Shown here: in pieces, positions 50,001-56,716 of the stretch
Layout: each line of letters begins with the position of its first letter
How positions within the stretch are numbered: position 1 is the first letter of the stretch
NCBI GenBank assembly: GCA_017550035.1
Contig: JAFYLS010000059.1
Span: 1 to 56,716 of the forward strand
Reading direction: 5' to 3'
Length of the DNA: 56,716 nt
Source of the DNA: Clostridia bacterium
GTDB lineage: Bacteria > Bacillota > Clostridia > Christensenellales > Aristaeellaceae
Program-made: the position numbers and the translations under genes
The notes under the pieces: generated by a model
What the model saw: only the letters and a program-made list of their open reading frames with translations
The model's database searches: none
Told to the model about the DNA's origin: nothing

Positions 50001-53000
50001 AACATACACATTCGAGGCATTCTTATAGCGAATAACCTTCATGGCATCCTGCTGGTTGGTACGCCAGTCGCTCACAAAGAAGCGGCTCCATTCCTTTTCC
50101 AGGTTGCTCTGAATGACGTTCAGGTTTCCCTGATAGGCAAAGCTGCTGGTAGGATATGTATTATCCCAAGCCACACGGAAACCATCCTTGGTGAATGCCA
50201 CAGAATGGCTGTACAAATCCAGCGTAAGGGTATCCGTGATCCACACTTCCAGTGTCATTCTGGGCATGGTAAAGGAAATGGTTTTGCTTTCCGCATCGAT
50301 GGTAGCATTTGCACCCGGCATAGCCAGCACGTTGGTTGGCACACCGGCCACATCCTTGTACCACACCACCGTACGGTTGAAGCGCTCCGCATCGTCCAGC
50401 TGGATGGTGATGCGGTTGCCAACGGTCGCTTCGTGTTCGCCGTTCTTTTCCAGGGTGAATTCCGGCTCTTCTCCGTCATCACCGGTACTGGAAACAGTGA
50501 AGCCGCCATCATAGGAGCCCTGCACAATGACAGGGTAAATAAGCCGCACTGCATAGAAGTCCAGCTTATCGCGACCCATGTAGACATAGCCCTTTTCACT
50601 GTCAGAATCGCCGTTCAGATAGCCGTCATCAGCAATCCAGGAAACTTCCGGACCATCCACAGCTTCAAACGTCCAGTTGGCATTCTGCTGCGTTGCTTTA
50701 TCAATGGGCGGAGCAAGCGCTGCATCATCCTCCATCATCATCAGACCATCCATGGTCGCAATGTCCGCCGACATTTTGTGTCTGAAGATGAATTCGCGGG
50801 GAATCTCGTCCGGAATGGACGGCGTCTCAAACAAGCTCTCGCTCACAATATAGTTAGCATACAGCGTATGCACAATTTCGGTTTCGGCCCCTTCCGTCTT
50901 GGGGCTGATGTTCGCTTCAGGCGCAATATACACCACACTGCGGGAAGGATGGCCGGCAATATCGGCAGCCACAGCACCGATGCCGTCCACTTCCAGCGTA
51001 CCGCCGGTGATATTAACCTTGGCATAGCGGTACAGACCACCGCCAAGGTCGGTCAGGATGTCATAGGCGTTGCCGACGCCATCAGCCACGATTTTGCCGC
51101 CGCTGATGTTCAGCGTATGCTTGGAAGACAGCACGCCCTTCACACACTCAATGTAACCACCGGTCACATTGGTATCATTGAACATGGTGATGTTGCCGGC
51201 CGCATAGATATTGCTGCCGCCGAACAGCATCGTACGGGATCTGGTTGTATCCCTGGTATACCTACTGTCACCCAGAACGAAGCACTGATTGGCACTGTTT
51301 GCAGCATTCAGCACAGCGTTATAAGCAGTTTCGTGAGAAACCGCTGTATATCTGAGCGCACCGCTGTCGTACAGCAAGCCTGCCAAGATCCCGCTGAGGG
51401 GGTTGCGGGCATCGTCTGCACGCACAGGAGAAGTGGGATTATACATCATACCGGTCAGATACACATTACCGCCGGTGAAATTCCACGTTTTATGACCGTC
51501 CTGTTCCTGTGCGTAAGTAGTCAGCCATGCATCGTCACCATTGTATACGGCTGCCGTTGCAGAGTTCTGCTTGGGTTTGTCCGGCGTATTCATGAGCTGA
51601 TTGGTGATCACCGTACCGGCAGAAACCGTGCAGATATCAGACAGCGTGACCATGCTGGCAAGCAGGAATGCACCATCAGAAACCATTTTCAGATTACCAA
51701 GATCGCAGCGGGAACCCTTCACCACCACTGTGCCGTCGATCCAAGCTTCCGCAGTTGCATGGTTCCATTCAAACCGCAGATCGCCGTCAACAAGCAGTGC
51801 GTTATTGGCATAAACACGGTTTACCGTCAGGTAGTGACCCCAAAGATCGCCTAAGATTCGAACAATGGAGCGCTGATTCTGATACGACATCACTTCCAAA
51901 CCTGCATAGGAATGCATGCTGCCGAGCAGCACATTAGAACCAATGATCTCCACCGAGGAGCTGTTATTCCTGATTCGCTTGGTTCTGGCATCCACGTTGC
52001 AGTCCTGCATAGTAGTGCCGCCTTTGCCGGTGATAAAGACCAGATATTCAAAGGGATTCTCGTCAATCTGAGAAAGTTCCAAATTGACAAATACCAGTGT
52101 CAGGGGACCCACCACAGTACCCAGCGACAACTGGTTGCGGGTATCCATGCCCTTGATATGAAGATTATTTGCATCGATTACATTATCCTGGAAAATGGTG
52201 CCGATTACGTTGTTATTTCCATGGATTCTGAGCGCTGTATGATAGCTGGCAACATTGCTTGTATCGATCACAATATTACCGTAAGCAGACAGATCGCCGG
52301 TCTGCGTTGTCGTATTGAAGTTTTCAACATTCAGCGTCCCCAGATACCGTCCGTTCGCATCCGCCAGGAAAGCATCCGTGAAGAGCATGTTGCAGTCCTT
52401 CAGGTGGACATCCAATGCATCCACCAGCCACAGCTGGTTCTGTGTGCCCACACCGTTGGAGGTTACATAGAAGGGAGACGAACTGCCAGAGGCGTTGCCA
52501 AAGTTCCAGGTATAGAAGTAGCGGCCGTCTGCAGCCTTATAAATGGGCGTGAGAACAGACAGCTTCTCATTGTACCAGAAGCCGTTGCGGGACAAGTTGT
52601 TGTAATCATGCTGCTTTACAAAGGTGATGGGACTGTCCGCAAGGTCAATCCACTTGGGTTCCTGATCCAGCACTGCTTCCACATCGCAGGCAGGCACGGT
52701 GAACACATATTCCAGATACGTATCCGTCAGCGGATTGTAGGGACTTTCGGTAATCTCCACATCAAAAGCATTCGCATACAGGAAAGACCAGGGCGTAATA
52801 CCCAGCGCAAAATCTGCCGCATGGGTCTTTGCCACACGCCAGTAAAGCTTGGCCCCTACAGGAATGGGTGCGCTGAAATCACCATTTGCATCCGGCGCAA
52901 CATCCAGCGCAACAGGGGTCACACTGCCCTTTTCAAGCAACAGGACCTGCCATGCATCCGTAATGCCGCGCACAGTCAGCGTAATATTGTCGCCAAAGTT

Positions 53001-56000
53001 ACCCATCAGGACAACAGGGCTGATGAGCAAATTATTCTGATAGGTTTCCAGAGAAGTGCCTGCCGGTACGTGAAGAACACCGTAATCACCGGTATTGCTC
53101 ATCGTATGATTGCCGGAAACAGCTTTACCGGATACCGCCCAGGACTGGAAGCGGGTAGCCACTGCGCCATCCTTGCGCAATTCCATGGTAGGCATATGCC
53201 ATTCCTTACCCACGGCTTCGCCCAGACGGTTGAACCATGCGTCGAAAGATTCTTCAAAGCGGATACCATACTGCTGAATATCCGTCAGCACAATGGTTCC
53301 CTGATCGTTCATGGTAAAAATCGCACTGTTATCCGCCAGGAACTGATTGAAGGTCATCCAGTCGTCTTCGCCGGGATTTTCAGCGAGCGCAATGTGGAGA
53401 TTGGCAATCTGATTCATAATATCCTGCGGGAACTGGATATAGATCGGGAATACTACCTTTTCCCACTGCGCTTCCAGGGTCAGCAAATAACCCTCATCCG
53501 CACTCTGCCGGGTAAGGTGATCCATATTATCGATTGTGTAATGATTCTGATAAAGCGTTTCTGCCTTATCTTTTACTCTCCATCCGCCAAAGTCATAGCC
53601 AAAGCGTACAGGCTTCGTCAGAGCGACCAAGTCGCCAAAGCTATATTCAGCTACCGTTTCACGCTCCGGAACAGCGCCTTCATCATTGCTCCATTTATCC
53701 GGATCATAACCCAAATCCATGGTCACCTGAACCTGATAGGGCTCAAGCACAGCAATCAGCTGAATATCACCGCTGCAGTTCTGCAGGCGGTCAATGGCGT
53801 TTTCGTTGCCGTTATATTTCCAGTTGCCAAAGGAGTATCCGTCTACGCTGTAAACAGGCAGCATCACTGCGCCACCGTTCACTGCCTGATAGCCGCCCAT
53901 TGCGCCTGCAGTGCAAGCACGGAAACCAATGATCTGTGCAGAAGTATTGGCGGCGGACTTGGCGCGATAGGATACAACCCAGCCTTCTTCAGGTGCAATA
54001 GCAGTAGAGATCTCTTCAGCATAGGTGACTGCAAAATCACGGACGAACCAGGATTCGCTGATGCTGCTGAAGGTGCTTTCCCCGGCAATTGTCACACAGG
54101 CCTTGCTGCTTTCTGCAGCACCAACCGTACTGACCTTGCTCAGCGTATTGTTGCCTTCAAAAGTCAGCCTGCATGTGCCTTCATCGGCATTAAAGCCAAA
54201 GAGCGCCATGTTTTGCAGTTTTGCATTCTTTACAGTAATTTCGGATGCAGCAGTAATCTGCACTGCGCTGCCGGAACCTTCAACCGTCACATTTTCAATG
54301 AACAGTTTATCCGATGCATTCAGTGCTGTCTGAACCGTCACTTTACCGCCGGCTTCGCCCGTCAGTGTTACAGTGCCGCCATTGAGCGTGGCGATGCTCA
54401 GGGTTTTTCCTGCTTTCACTTCCACGGTCAGGGTGGCGTTATCCGCCAGCACAGCCGTACCGATGGACAAGTTTTCGTCCACCGTTATTTTCATTTTTGC
54501 GCCGCTTTCCAGTATCAGGTTTTGTACACTGCTTTCGCCGTTAATGTTCAAAAGCAGTTGGTTGGTCCCGGCGTTGACAGGTTTGACCGTCACTTCATTG
54601 AGCTGAGCATTCCAGGCTACCTGAATATCTTTGCCTGCAATAGGAGCAGTGCCGTTCTGTTCTCCATTCGCCTGGTCACCAATCACAACATCCACATCAG
54701 AAGGAGCCGTTCCGGCAATCTGAATCGTGCCGCTGCTGATGCCCCAAATCTCCCCTGCGTTGGAACTATAGTTGAGATAGTTATAAATTTTCAGATCCTG
54801 CGTATAACTGCTGATATCGATCGTGCCATATGTTCCCTGCGCATCGCGCGCAGACATGGCAAAAGTCTGAGGATAAACAGACCATTCTTCCTCAGCATGA
54901 GCCGCAGCTATTCCGAACACAAGACGCAGAAAACCGGAAGGAATTGCTTCCTGCACGGCACGCACCAAACAGCGGTACTGATACTGCAGGCTGTCTTCCG
55001 TTACATTCACATGCAGCGCATGAGTATTCCAACCCATGGCAATCGCATCATCGGTAATATTCTCCCATGCGCCTTCCGCATCCAGACGGCTGCGCTGCCA
55101 CTGGTATTCCAGCTGTTCATCATAAGGAATCTCAAAGGTGATCGTTTCACCCAGCTGCACTTCCAGCACCTGTTCCTGCTGCTCGGTTTCTGCATCAGGC
55201 ACATATTGAGAACAGGTTTCGGCATGCTCAACCACACCTGCTTCATCTGCAGCGCATTCGCATGCAGGTTCTTCAGGCGTCACAGTAGGTTCTGCTGCAG
55301 GTACTTCTGTGGGAGCTGCAGTAGGTTCTTCCGTAGGCACTTCGGTGGGCACTTCGGTAGGTTCTTCCGTAGGCGCTTCGGTGGGCACTTCGGTAGGTTC
55401 TTCCGTAGGCGCTTCGGTGGGCACTTCGGTAGGTTCTTCCGTAGGCACTTCGGTAGGTTCTTCCGTAGGCGCTTCGGTGGGCACTTCGGCAGGAATGTCC
55501 GTCGCATCCGGCGTCGGCTCCAGCACAGGCTGTTCGGATGCAGGCACCAGCTGCACCAGTTCGTTCACCTGTTCATCCGCAGGCGCCAACGTGGGCTGAT
55601 TTGTCAGGCTGACCGTAACATCAATCTGGTCCACTTCCGGCGTAGCCGTCGGCTGTCCACTCAGATCAACGGTTTTGTCAATCTGTTCATACTGTTCATA
55701 GATCCCCGCCTGCTTCATCAGCGTAGCGGTATTGGCATAACCGACAATAATACGGTCATCCAGGAAGTAAATGTTTTCTGTTACCGAGTTGGAATAATTC
55801 CCTTCAATGGTATAAACCTTGTCTTCTGTAACGCGGGTCACAATACCCATATGGTCCAGTTCGCCATCGCGTCCCAAATCAAAGAACACCAGATCGCCTT
55901 TGGCGGGAACATATTCTCTGGGCTTACCTTCCCAGGCACCGCGCGCCTGCAGGCTGTCACGCCACAGGGTGCAGGATGCATCATAGGGATAATCTCCCCG

Positions 56001-56716
56001 GTCAATTCCTGCATAATGCAGACAGAATGCAGCAAACATGGCACACCAGTCGCTGTAATCAGCTCCGTACCATTCGCCGTATCGCGTATAACCCAGACGG
56101 TATGTGCCGGTTTCATCCAGAATGAAGTTCTTCTCGCTTTCACGATAGCCAAGCTGCGTACGCGCAATAGCTATCACATCCTGTCGCCAGTCGCCGGTCA
56201 GTTTTACATCCTTAAAGGTATACTTCCAGTTCGTTTCAGTTTCATGGGTGATTTCAGCAACAATCAGCGTAAACGTCTTTTCATATACGCCGCCGTTGCC
56301 ATCCGTCACGCGGACCGTAACGGAATGGTCGCCCCACTGTGCGGGAGAATAAGCGCAGGAAACAGAACCTGCCTCTGCAAGGTCCTGTTTTTCTTCATAT
56401 GCAATTGTTCCATCGGGCAGCAATGCCAGCACAGATACTGCAAACGGGGCACAGCCGCTGTTGATCGTCACATTGTAATAGGAAATATCCCGTCCTGCCA
56501 CCGCATAATGCGCGCTGGCACTCACGGAAACATCCAGTACCGGCACTTCAGTAGGTGCAGGTGTAGGTTCTTCGGTAGGAACCACAGTAGGTTCTTCCGT
56601 AACGACAGGTTCCGCAGTGGGCGCTTCGGTAGGCGCTTCCGTAACTACAGGCTCCGCAGTAGGCGCTTCGGTAGGTACTTCGGTCACCACAGGTTCCGCA
56701 GTGGGCGCTTCGGTAG
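43650..56716 (-). CDS. Giant secreted modular surface protein (more than 4350 residues, 5' end outside window)
   Basis: Uninterrupted frame to the window edge. From N to C: Pro-Thr-Glu repeats (56560-56716), an Ig-like region (about 56230-56560) and a CHAP/NlpC-P60-like amidase domain (about 55700-56220: active Cys in YSDWCAMFAAFCLHYAG, His in GELDHMGIVTRV, VPAKGDLVFFD). A second Pro-Thr-Glu stretch (55300-55500) follows, with a Cys/His motif CECAADEAGVVEHAETC near 55215-55265. A very long beta-rich region follows, with parallel-beta-helix-like Asn/Gly/Thr/Val repeats (about 48100-54800). InlB/Flg_new-type repeats (about 45560-48000, GWYxxxxxxT..FYAKWE) come next, another copy near 53450-53740. 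The C-terminal 140 residues match small proteins A and B (VSVPLVLVVDTGIDGG...ISPLSFVTKQ). No LPXTG or transmembrane tail is present. Probably an adhesin with peptidoglycan-hydrolase activity. Confidence 0.8.
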   Translation of the reverse strand, partial: TEAPTAEPVVTEVPTEAPTAEPVVTEAPTEAPTAEPVVTEEPTVVPTEEPTPAPTEVPVLDVSVSASAHYAVAGRDISYYNVTINSGCAPFAVSVLALLPDGTIAYEEKQDLAEAGSVSCAYSPAQWGDHSVTVRVTDGNGGVYEKTFTLIVAEITHETETNWKYTFKDVKLTGDWRQDVIAIARTQLGYRESEKNFILDETGTYRLGYTRYGEWYGADYSDWCAMFAAFCLHYAGIDRGDYPYDASCTLWRDSLQARGAWEGKPREYVPAKGDLVFFDLGRDGELDHMGIVTRVTEDKVYTIEGNYSNSVTENIYFLDDRIIVGYANTATLMKQAGIYEQYEQIDKTVDLSGQPTATPEVDQIDVTVSLTNQPTLAPADEQVNELVQLVPASEQPVLEPTPDATDIPAEVPTEAPTEEPTEVPTEEPTEVPTEAPTEEPTEVPTEAPTEEPTEVPTEVPTEEPTAAPTEVPAAEPTVTPEEPACECAADEAGVVEHAETCSQYVPDAETEQQEQVLEVQLGETITFEIPYDEQLEYQWQRSRLDAEGAWENITDDAIAMGWNTHALHVNVTEDSLQYQYRCLVRAVQEAIPSGFLRLVFGIAAAHAEEEWSVYPQTFAMSARDAQGTYGTIDISSYTQDLKIYNYLNYSSNAGEIWGISSGTIQIAGTAPSDVDVVIGDQANGEQNGTAPIAGKDIQVAWNAQLNEVTVKPVNAGTNQLLLNINGESSVQNLILESGAKMKITVDENLSIGTAVLADNATLTVEVKAGKTLSIATLNGGTVTLTGEAGGKVTVQTALNASDKLFIENVTVEGSGSAVQITAASEITVKNAKLQNMALFGFNADEGTCRLTFEGNNTLSKVSTVGAAESSKACVTIAGESTFSSISESWFVRDFAVTYAEEISTAIAPEEGWVVSYRAKSAANTSAQIIGFRACTAGAMGGYQAVNGGAVMLPVYSVDGYSFGNWKYNGNENAIDRLQNCSGDIQLIAVLEPYQVQVTMDLGYDPDKWSNDEGAVPERETVAEYSFGDLVALTKPVRFGYDFGGWRVKDKAETLYQNHYTIDNMDHLTRQSADEGYLLTLEAQWEKVVFPIYIQFPQDIMNQIANLHIALAENPGEDDWMTFNQFLADNSAIFTMNDQGTIVLTDIQQYGIRFEESFDAWFNRLGEAVGKEWHMPTMELRKDGAVATRFQSWAVSGKAVSGNHTMSNTGDYGVLHVPAGTSLETYQNNLLISPVVLMGNFGDNITLTVRGITDAWQVLLLEKGSVTPVALDVAPDANGDFSAPIPVGAKLYWRVAKTHAADFALGITPWSFLYANAFDVEITESPYNPLTDTYLEYVFTVPACDVEAVLDQEPKWIDLADSPITFVKQHDYNNLSRNGFWYNEKLSVLTPIYKAADGRYFYTWNFGNASGSSSPFYVTSNGVGTQNQLWLVDALDVHLKDCNMLFTDAFLADANGRYLGTLNVENFNTTTQTGDLSAYGNIVIDTSNVASYHTALRIHGNNNVIGTIFQDNVIDANNLHIKGMDTRNQLSLGTVVGPLTLVFVNLELSQIDENPFEYLVFITGKGGTTMQDCNVDARTKRIRNNSSSVEIIGSNVLLGSMHSYAGLEVMSYQNQRSIVRILGDLWGHYLTVNRVYANNALLVDGDLRFEWNHATAEAWIDGTVVVKGSRCDLGNLKMVSDGAFLLASMVTLSDICTVSAGTVITNQLMNTPDKPKQNSATAAVYNGDDAWLTTYAQEQDGHKTWNFTGGNVYLTGMMYNPTSPVRADDARNPLSGILAGLLYDSGALRYTAVSHETAYNAVLNAANSANQCFVLGDSRYTRDTTRSRTMLFGGSNIYAAGNITMFNDTNVTGGYIECVKGVLSSKHTLNISGGKIVADGVGNAYDILTDLGGGLYRYAKVNITGGTLEVDGIGAVAADIAGHPSRSVVYIAPEANISPKTEGAETEIVHTLYANYIVSESLFETPSIPDEIPREFIFRHKMSADIATMDGLMMMEDDAALAPPIDKATQQNANWTFEAVDGPEVSWIADDGYLNGDSDSEKGYVYMGRDKLDFYAVRLIYPVIVQGSYDGGFTVSSTGDDGEEPEFTLEKNGEHEATVGNRITIQLDDAERFNRTVVWYKDVAGVPTNVLAMPGANATIDAESKTISFTMPRMTLEVWITDTLTLDLYSHSVAFTKDGFRVAWDNTYPTSSFAYQGNLNVIQSNLEKEWSRFFVSDWRTNQQDAMKVIRYKNASNVYVDLTNEQMTQNYLRFEANPVGFTRNISIGMILQNGSGSETERNEVGLGVNAELTVDGLVQLVHTYVPKGSSIHIQGKKGTNGRTEDLSSSDVLYIYQTAGQGVNYSIGTLSGEAGDITLKDLRLLYPFRSPFVHAGSPSANAVFKMDNCTMINNREHIYSLFAKNIGNVQLTDTYLEYVAHIYTSEYINYGITNMTVKDTTIKQAVGSDEGDCRSFFNGVKNVVMDNSTYTLTWKPEYTRSSPNRFFMDYDQQPNSFVMKNGSAYNSTYRMVFKTLDVQDSTVRIEDDGSSTIMICPDLTVSGNSEVYADNIVVSGFLTLSALDKTNVLENLRQGKGLVTTGQMTVNGGSVTAEQFIGGDANARITINGGEMTAKYIGTFGLVYGIENRIPKNDEDKFTTFSIYESAVNADINNTITVAGGQVNVAADGYLGGVSAEVNVTAGQVNLAPGAVLGVPENLVNTYLTYQSKVDPVAVSITGTGKVEHTEDCNMSATPDDTKVNGSIAAPYGTVEISGEDVGVHVHNLTADHGGTITITGVGKEYYDNPYNGDDVAEKPEKVNVRVDKLLLSGSTLTIENAHVYAYSAYVNPGKGETADMIVSGNKEDTGLWIGRDYGKDPSSSGDCSIGALSKTNIHGTARKSIVYVLNEDKFAYPDNYEIINENDNTYIYDPDGEGAFTLADAQWRGRVFKGWYMDEALTEPVPKEGLPVNHANGYVVYADWEFDTVKFSVIAPSTLPAWENKPDVFAEERNGIEGFWNEEAQTFTFRHTVTLPYGSKDIVPNLKLETDFNFNSQCVSLVKYNEHDYTDVAVYEVLTGIYELYKAKQESGQLTKLSDDYAEATIELIVDQTALRRLFLTLDLNVNNGIPVNAAFIDAGKSGMTWTASIEIGQDISAAPGFVTGGELAQAAAPGYYFEGWYAADGLTKLEQDMKPQGSMTFYAKWEPMQFLVAFDALSGNTTTKDGSQPANNAAAVEKRYAIVTYDAPIGSMTYVTQNANGNWVAESEAVGTLPAAWKAGNAFTGWQWNNATAVSAETLYNIASMGTALPIAAPVTKTADGVWTAAGAPSITLTPVYQGVNYHFHANGGWFPVANYATDMDMLNVEDVHAEAFPGYTIGDTTSRTDVNVITGSQLKCSCGDMTVSILSTKVDESAEHDVRDGFEFASDDYRHDVQRLGYTFYGWYLTEADAAAAVARQSASKSYGAALRYPTSTDIHLYAAWNANRYQFVLYEPVKDHPTYNDYYDGYGWNRDDGKVGEKSVTVDTVIKYSTNPIVAWPAHEDMYALSKNSSDSNTDANRRYMLGFTFDPLDPGDAQKGSEGYSTYQDYAEVVNHIINADCLFYPGYAFRIPYVEYQNGYTDVLSAVPDYPNRTKIIGYAVYRERALVFIERYVDENDTVHEKVLHYGPINEYVDYPAQYAGNAELTKAGYSLTGWRMIFPESGEAFPDETTYYNKLDTYKSTATNNGDFDINVYTVYAAQAVLPYELNATSNPLINEVFALGKVPGSIKEGKVQYTVTLPEGFHLVDRTEMDANRFNPSWKHGTATYTANDTAAIHMELVDAAGTTRYAQWLTGESGTLSVDYAVTKDWQIKLTMYHSSVISQTKTYEDLLVKFTFLTVENQSLTVDATINLVPTLYDLTYVAKVPDNPVDVPLIIDEKDFAYASGDYTLTVEDVPYGSALPNAADVPSIEGFSWNAVWHYGDLAWENGTFTFPLSADNAGKVTLESDYLRNSYNLFSDEEAREEAQLVYLTNQDADIATVDDDQESILYRSMVYITGDAGRVYIQRGTGAAMHIDAWVENGFVSPDGDGYSFIMPAEDVTVSIIRDYTGEETLTACESTHAHGADEKHAYTFAFEAGKPAPRNKPLYLISVTPSSGLTLGSLSDMRDKQKTATSTYANSTFAFELFIDGESKGDVQDIAKTTALGSVTQDTQITLKLYNANAITVPGTAGTYTFVFATDPVRESADKIILTVTIVRIPCQLNVSVPLVLVVDTGIDGGTAEFDGSAYAISNDSSTRVQLMDLEIENLGIEYGGISMAYADADDDVSTLINSYRIKLDPDWEYHDLPAGDTYNPLESIEISPLSFVTKQDDSMGVQMANITYVLSIPESDSPGGAQGN
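55300..55500 (-). repeat. 12-base tandem repeats encoding Pro-Thr-Glu-(Val/Ala/Glu)
   Basis: On the + strand the unit is a degenerate GGT(A/G)GG(C/T)(A/G/T)CTTC(C/G). Units alternate in blocks, giving a wall-spanning or spacer stretch in the giant protein. The near-identical units make copy-number change likely. Confidence 0.8.
56545..56716 (-). repeat. Second Pro-Thr-Glu repeat tract, continuing past the window edge
   Basis: Repeats of TEAPTAEPVV and TEEPT type encoded in near-identical 12- to 30-base units; still running at the last base of the window. Confidence 0.75.

Noticed and set aside
46683..51854. Open frame of 1723 codons on the + strand opposite the giant gene (and another of 1103 codons at 43302-46613)
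   Set aside because: No ribosome site, composition rich in His, Arg and Ile without domains; they mirror the repetitive codon pattern of the real gene on the minus strand.
55300..55500. Short regular repeats considered as a CRISPR array
   Set aside because: Units are 12 bases, contiguous, in frame and code for Pro-Thr-Glu; there are no unique spacers and no cas genes.

Overview
The window looks like a chromosomal stretch of a Bacillota (Clostridia-type) bacterium, probably an uncultured gut or rumen lineage. The reasons are a T-box leader RNA, strong AGGAGG ribosome sites, TTGACA/TATAAT promoters, hairpin-plus-U terminators, a DUF5665-lspA-rluD cluster, a GH127-type arabinosidase and a very large Pro-Thr-Glu-repeat surface protein. 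By eye the GC content is slightly above 50 percent. No tRNA, rRNA, CRISPR array, prophage or insertion sequence was seen.

Layout. 1-349: 3' end of a ThuA-like gene and a terminator. 359-5180: a rhomboid-fold membrane protein and an AraC regulator (-), then two tandem DUF4342 proteins and an OmpR/histidine-kinase pair (+). 5201-8444: a COG2984-type ABC importer (ATPase, permease, lipoprotein) behind a T-box whose specifier reads UUC (Phe). 8489-13799: MGMT repair protein, a heterodimeric ABC exporter and two convergent GNAT acetyltransferases. 13950-14800: an AT-richer nucleotidyltransferase gene between two hairpins. 14850-17363: DUF5665, lspA, rluD and a methyltransferase (-). 17442-24439: aspartokinase, an unrecognised 767-residue protein coupled to a TrmH-type rRNA methyltransferase, a pentapeptide-type protein and murC. 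24440-26904: MFS transporter and multi-pass glycosyltransferase-like protein (-). 27003-28007: methyltransferase behind a 25-codon leader ORF and a hairpin. 28015-33474: a sugar/peptide operon (PepV-type dipeptidase, ROK kinase, SIS isomerase, GH127-like hydrolase). 33632-37384: nitroreductase, ZIP transporter, MATE exporter (possible ATT start) and CadD.

37394-56716 is one long minus-strand cell-surface locus and the most unusual part. A giant secreted protein (more than 4350 residues here, 5' end outside the window) carries an Ig-like region, a CHAP/NlpC-type amidase domain, Pro-Thr-Glu repeats, a long beta-rich region, InlB-type repeats and a C-terminal beta-domain. That C-terminal domain recurs in two small secreted proteins and in a 55-codon remnant. 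Between them lie three paralogous single-pass membrane proteins, and a 717-residue secreted protein closes the cluster. No LPXTG motif or sortase is visible, so the membrane paralogs may act as the partner or anchor. I infer a sortase-independent multi-component surface assembly. This is my main candidate for an undescribed system.

The reading was done by eye. Family calls rest on motifs and remembered family features, and no database search was run.
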